Assembly: GCA_027064265.1 (NCBI GenBank)
Contig: JAMOQA010000492.1
Span: 1-7,583 of the forward strand
Source of the DNA: Acidobacteriota bacterium
Lineage (GTDB): Bacteria; Acidobacteriota; Polarisedimenticolia; J045
Direction: 5' to 3'
DNA length: 7,583 nucleotides
The translations under genes were made by a program, and so were the position numbers. A model generated the notes under the pieces. The model saw nothing but the letters and a program-made list of their open reading frames with translations, ran no database searches and was not told the DNA's origin. Positions 6,515 to 7,583 of the stretch are shown here, piece after piece. The first letter of the stretch is position 1. The number at the start of each line of letters is the position of its first letter.

Positions 6515-7453
6515 TCAGGGGGTCGCGAAGACGGCGAAGCCGCCCACGGCCCTCCGGTAGACCTCCCGGTTGACCCGGGAAGCGGGCCGGGCGACGAGCA
6601 GGGCGGCCTCCTCCCGCAGGTCCCGGGCCCGCGCCGCCGCCCCGGCGAACCGGCTGCCGGCCCCCTCGAGGGCCCCCGGTTCGAGCAGCGCCGGGACGCC
6701 GGCCGCACGGCGCGGGTCCCAGCCCGCCCGCGCGACGCGACGCAGGGCCAGGAGGTCGGCCTCCCGCTCCAGGTCGGGCCCCCAGCCGACGAGCAGGGAG
6801 AGCAGGAGGGCGTCCCGCACGGTCCGGCGAGTACCGCCGCGCAGGAAGGACAAGAACCCTCCCCGGCTCTCGCGGCCGGTCCCCGCGAACCGCTTCCCGA
6901 CCAGGCCCCGCTCCTCGAAGACGACCTCCCGGGCCAGGACGAAGGCGAGCTGCGCCTCGTCCTCGAGCACCGCGAGCATCCCCAGGGAACAGACCAGCCG
7001 CCTGCCGCCGGGAAGCAGGCACACGAGGGGTTCCCCCCCGTCCAGGAGATGGACCCGGGCCGGCTCCGGCCCGGGGGCGAGTCGCTCGAGCACCCCCGCC
7101 ACGTAGTCCTCGAGGCGCTCGGTCTCCACCGGCCTGCCGGTCACCTCCGGGAGCAGGTCCTCGAGCAGGGCCTCGTCCAGGGGCGAGGACGGCAGCTCCT
7201 CGGCCGGGAGGCAGGGATGACGATCCTGCCCCCGGGGCGGAGAGGGCCAGGCGCAACGGGGACACGGGTCGAGGCGTCGGCCGGTCTCGTCCGCGGCCTG
7301 GCCGCAGGACCGGCACGCGAGGAGCCCGCCGGGAAGCGAAACCTCCACGGGCACCAGGGAGCCGCGCGTTCCGCAGCGGGGGCAGGCGAGGTTCTCCTCC
7401 GCCGGCGCGCGGCGCCGGAGCGAGTCGAGCAGGGTGCCGAGCAGGGTCGTCAT
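6515..7453 (-). CDS. Zinc-ribbon protein with degenerate M48-peptidase-like domain (probable pseudoprotease)
   Basis: A 312-residue protein without signal peptide or clear membrane segment. The N-terminus has paired cysteines typical of zinc ribbons: CPRC at 24-27 with CRSC at 47-50, then CPRC at 64-67 with a less regular His79/Cys81. Residues about 105-262 resemble the core of M48 metallopeptidases: 'EAQLAFVLAREVVFEERG' sits where such enzymes have 'ELAAVLGHEIAH', and LEREADLLALRRVARAGWDPRRA matches the downstream ExxxD helix and 'ragyDPraa' segment. The ExxxD motif (229-233) is kept, but HExxH reads REVVF (175-179), so both zinc-binding histidines are lost. Each change needs two base substitutions, so it is not a simple sequencing error. 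Catalysis by the normal M48 mechanism is therefore not expected. The ATG is the only possible start after an in-frame stop; GGAGG lies 14 bases upstream, a long spacing. The M48 assignment is by pattern and is moderate. Confidence 0.72.
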   Translation of the reverse strand: MTTLLGTLLDSLRRRAPAEENLACPRCGTRGSLVPVEVSLPGGLLACRSCGQAADETGRRLDPCPRCAWPSPPRGQDRHPCLPAEELPSSPLDEALLEDLLPEVTGRPVETERLEDYVAGVLERLAPGPEPARVHLLDGGEPLVCLLPGGRRLVCSLGMLAVLEDEAQLAFVLAREVVFEERGLVGKRFAGTGRESRGGFLSFLRGGTRRTVRDALLLSLLVGWGPDLEREADLLALRRVARAGWDPRRAAGVPALLEPGALEGAGSRFAGAAARARDLREEAALLVARPASRVNREVYRRAVGGFAVFATP

Positions 7454-7464
7454 CGATCCGGAAC

Positions 7465-7583
7465 GTGCCTCCGGGGTTCAATCTGGTCCCCGGCCGTCCC
7501 GTCCGCCAGCTCTCCCGCGAGGTGCGCCGGGAACGGGGCTGGTCCGGGCGAGAGCGGGACGCGCAACGCCGGGCGGCCCGGAG
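7465..7583 (+). CDS. Possible start of a divergent gene of unknown function (cut by window edge)
   Basis: From a GTG at 7465 the plus-strand frame stays open to the window end (39 codons). It reads as a short uncharged start (VPPGFNLVPGRPVRQL) followed by a charged, Arg-rich, probably helical stretch (SREVRRERGW, RERDAQRRAAR). Third positions are G or C in 33 of 39 codons, better than the competing minus-strand frame through the same bases. There is no good ribosome-binding site and no homology is recognised. The alternative is that this stretch is simply the upstream region of the minus-strand gene at 6515-7453, or the end of another minus-strand gene whose TGA would be at 7478-7480. Confidence 0.25.
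   Translation, partial: MPPGFNLVPGRPVRQLSREVRRERGWSGRERDAQRRAAR

Noticed and set aside
6929..6931. Loss of the M48 histidines as a sequencing error
   Set aside because: Both His positions (codons CGG and TTC) differ from any His codon by two bases, and the reading frame is intact on both sides.
1..7583. tRNA, rRNA, CRISPR array or insertion sequence
   Set aside because: No direct-repeat/spacer periodicity, cloverleaf-like segment, transposase motif or terminal inverted repeats were seen by eye on either strand.

Overview
The window is a very GC-rich bacterial chromosome segment. Coding third positions are almost all G or C. The gene content (formyl-methionine metabolism, a FecR/DUF6600-type exported protein, a free-standing PASTA protein in a translation-related operon, a sigma-54 type promoter) suggests a Gram-negative-type high-GC lineage such as Acidobacteriota or a neighbouring phylum. 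That placement is inference and was not tested by phylogeny.

Left half (1-3806, minus strand): one compact housekeeping operon read right to left, def - fmt - rsmB - PASTA membrane protein - rpe (rpe is cut by the window edge). The last three junctions are all 4-base ATGA stop/start overlaps, and def and fmt are 17 bases apart. Def and Fmt are the two ends of the N-formyl-methionine cycle, RsmB methylates 16S rRNA, and Rpe is a pentose-phosphate enzyme. The order resembles the well-known Firmicutes cluster def-fmt-rsmB-rlmN-prpC-prkC-rsgA-rpe. Here the PASTA kinase position is taken by a short membrane protein carrying PASTA domains and no kinase. A plausible sigma-70 type promoter precedes def.

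Centre (3807-4075): a divergent intergenic region of about 270 bases. It holds the def promoter, a 9+1+9 base near-perfect palindrome, and a near-consensus sigma-54 (-24/-12) promoter pointing right. The palindrome lies about 116 bases upstream of the predicted start of transcription, where an activator of sigma-54 RNA polymerase normally binds.

Right half: the sigma-54 promoter leads into an 803-residue exported protein. It has a signal peptide, a FecR-like domain, a Trp/Tyr-rich DUF6600-like module and a roughly 390-residue Arg/Pro-rich basic tail. Convergent to it, 27 bases away, is a 312-residue protein with N-terminal zinc-ribbon cysteine pairs and an M48-peptidase-like core. Both histidines of that core's HExxH motif are replaced, so it is probably a pseudoprotease. 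The last ~130 bases may hold the start of a divergent plus-strand gene, but this is weak. No RNA genes, insertion sequences or CRISPR arrays were seen.
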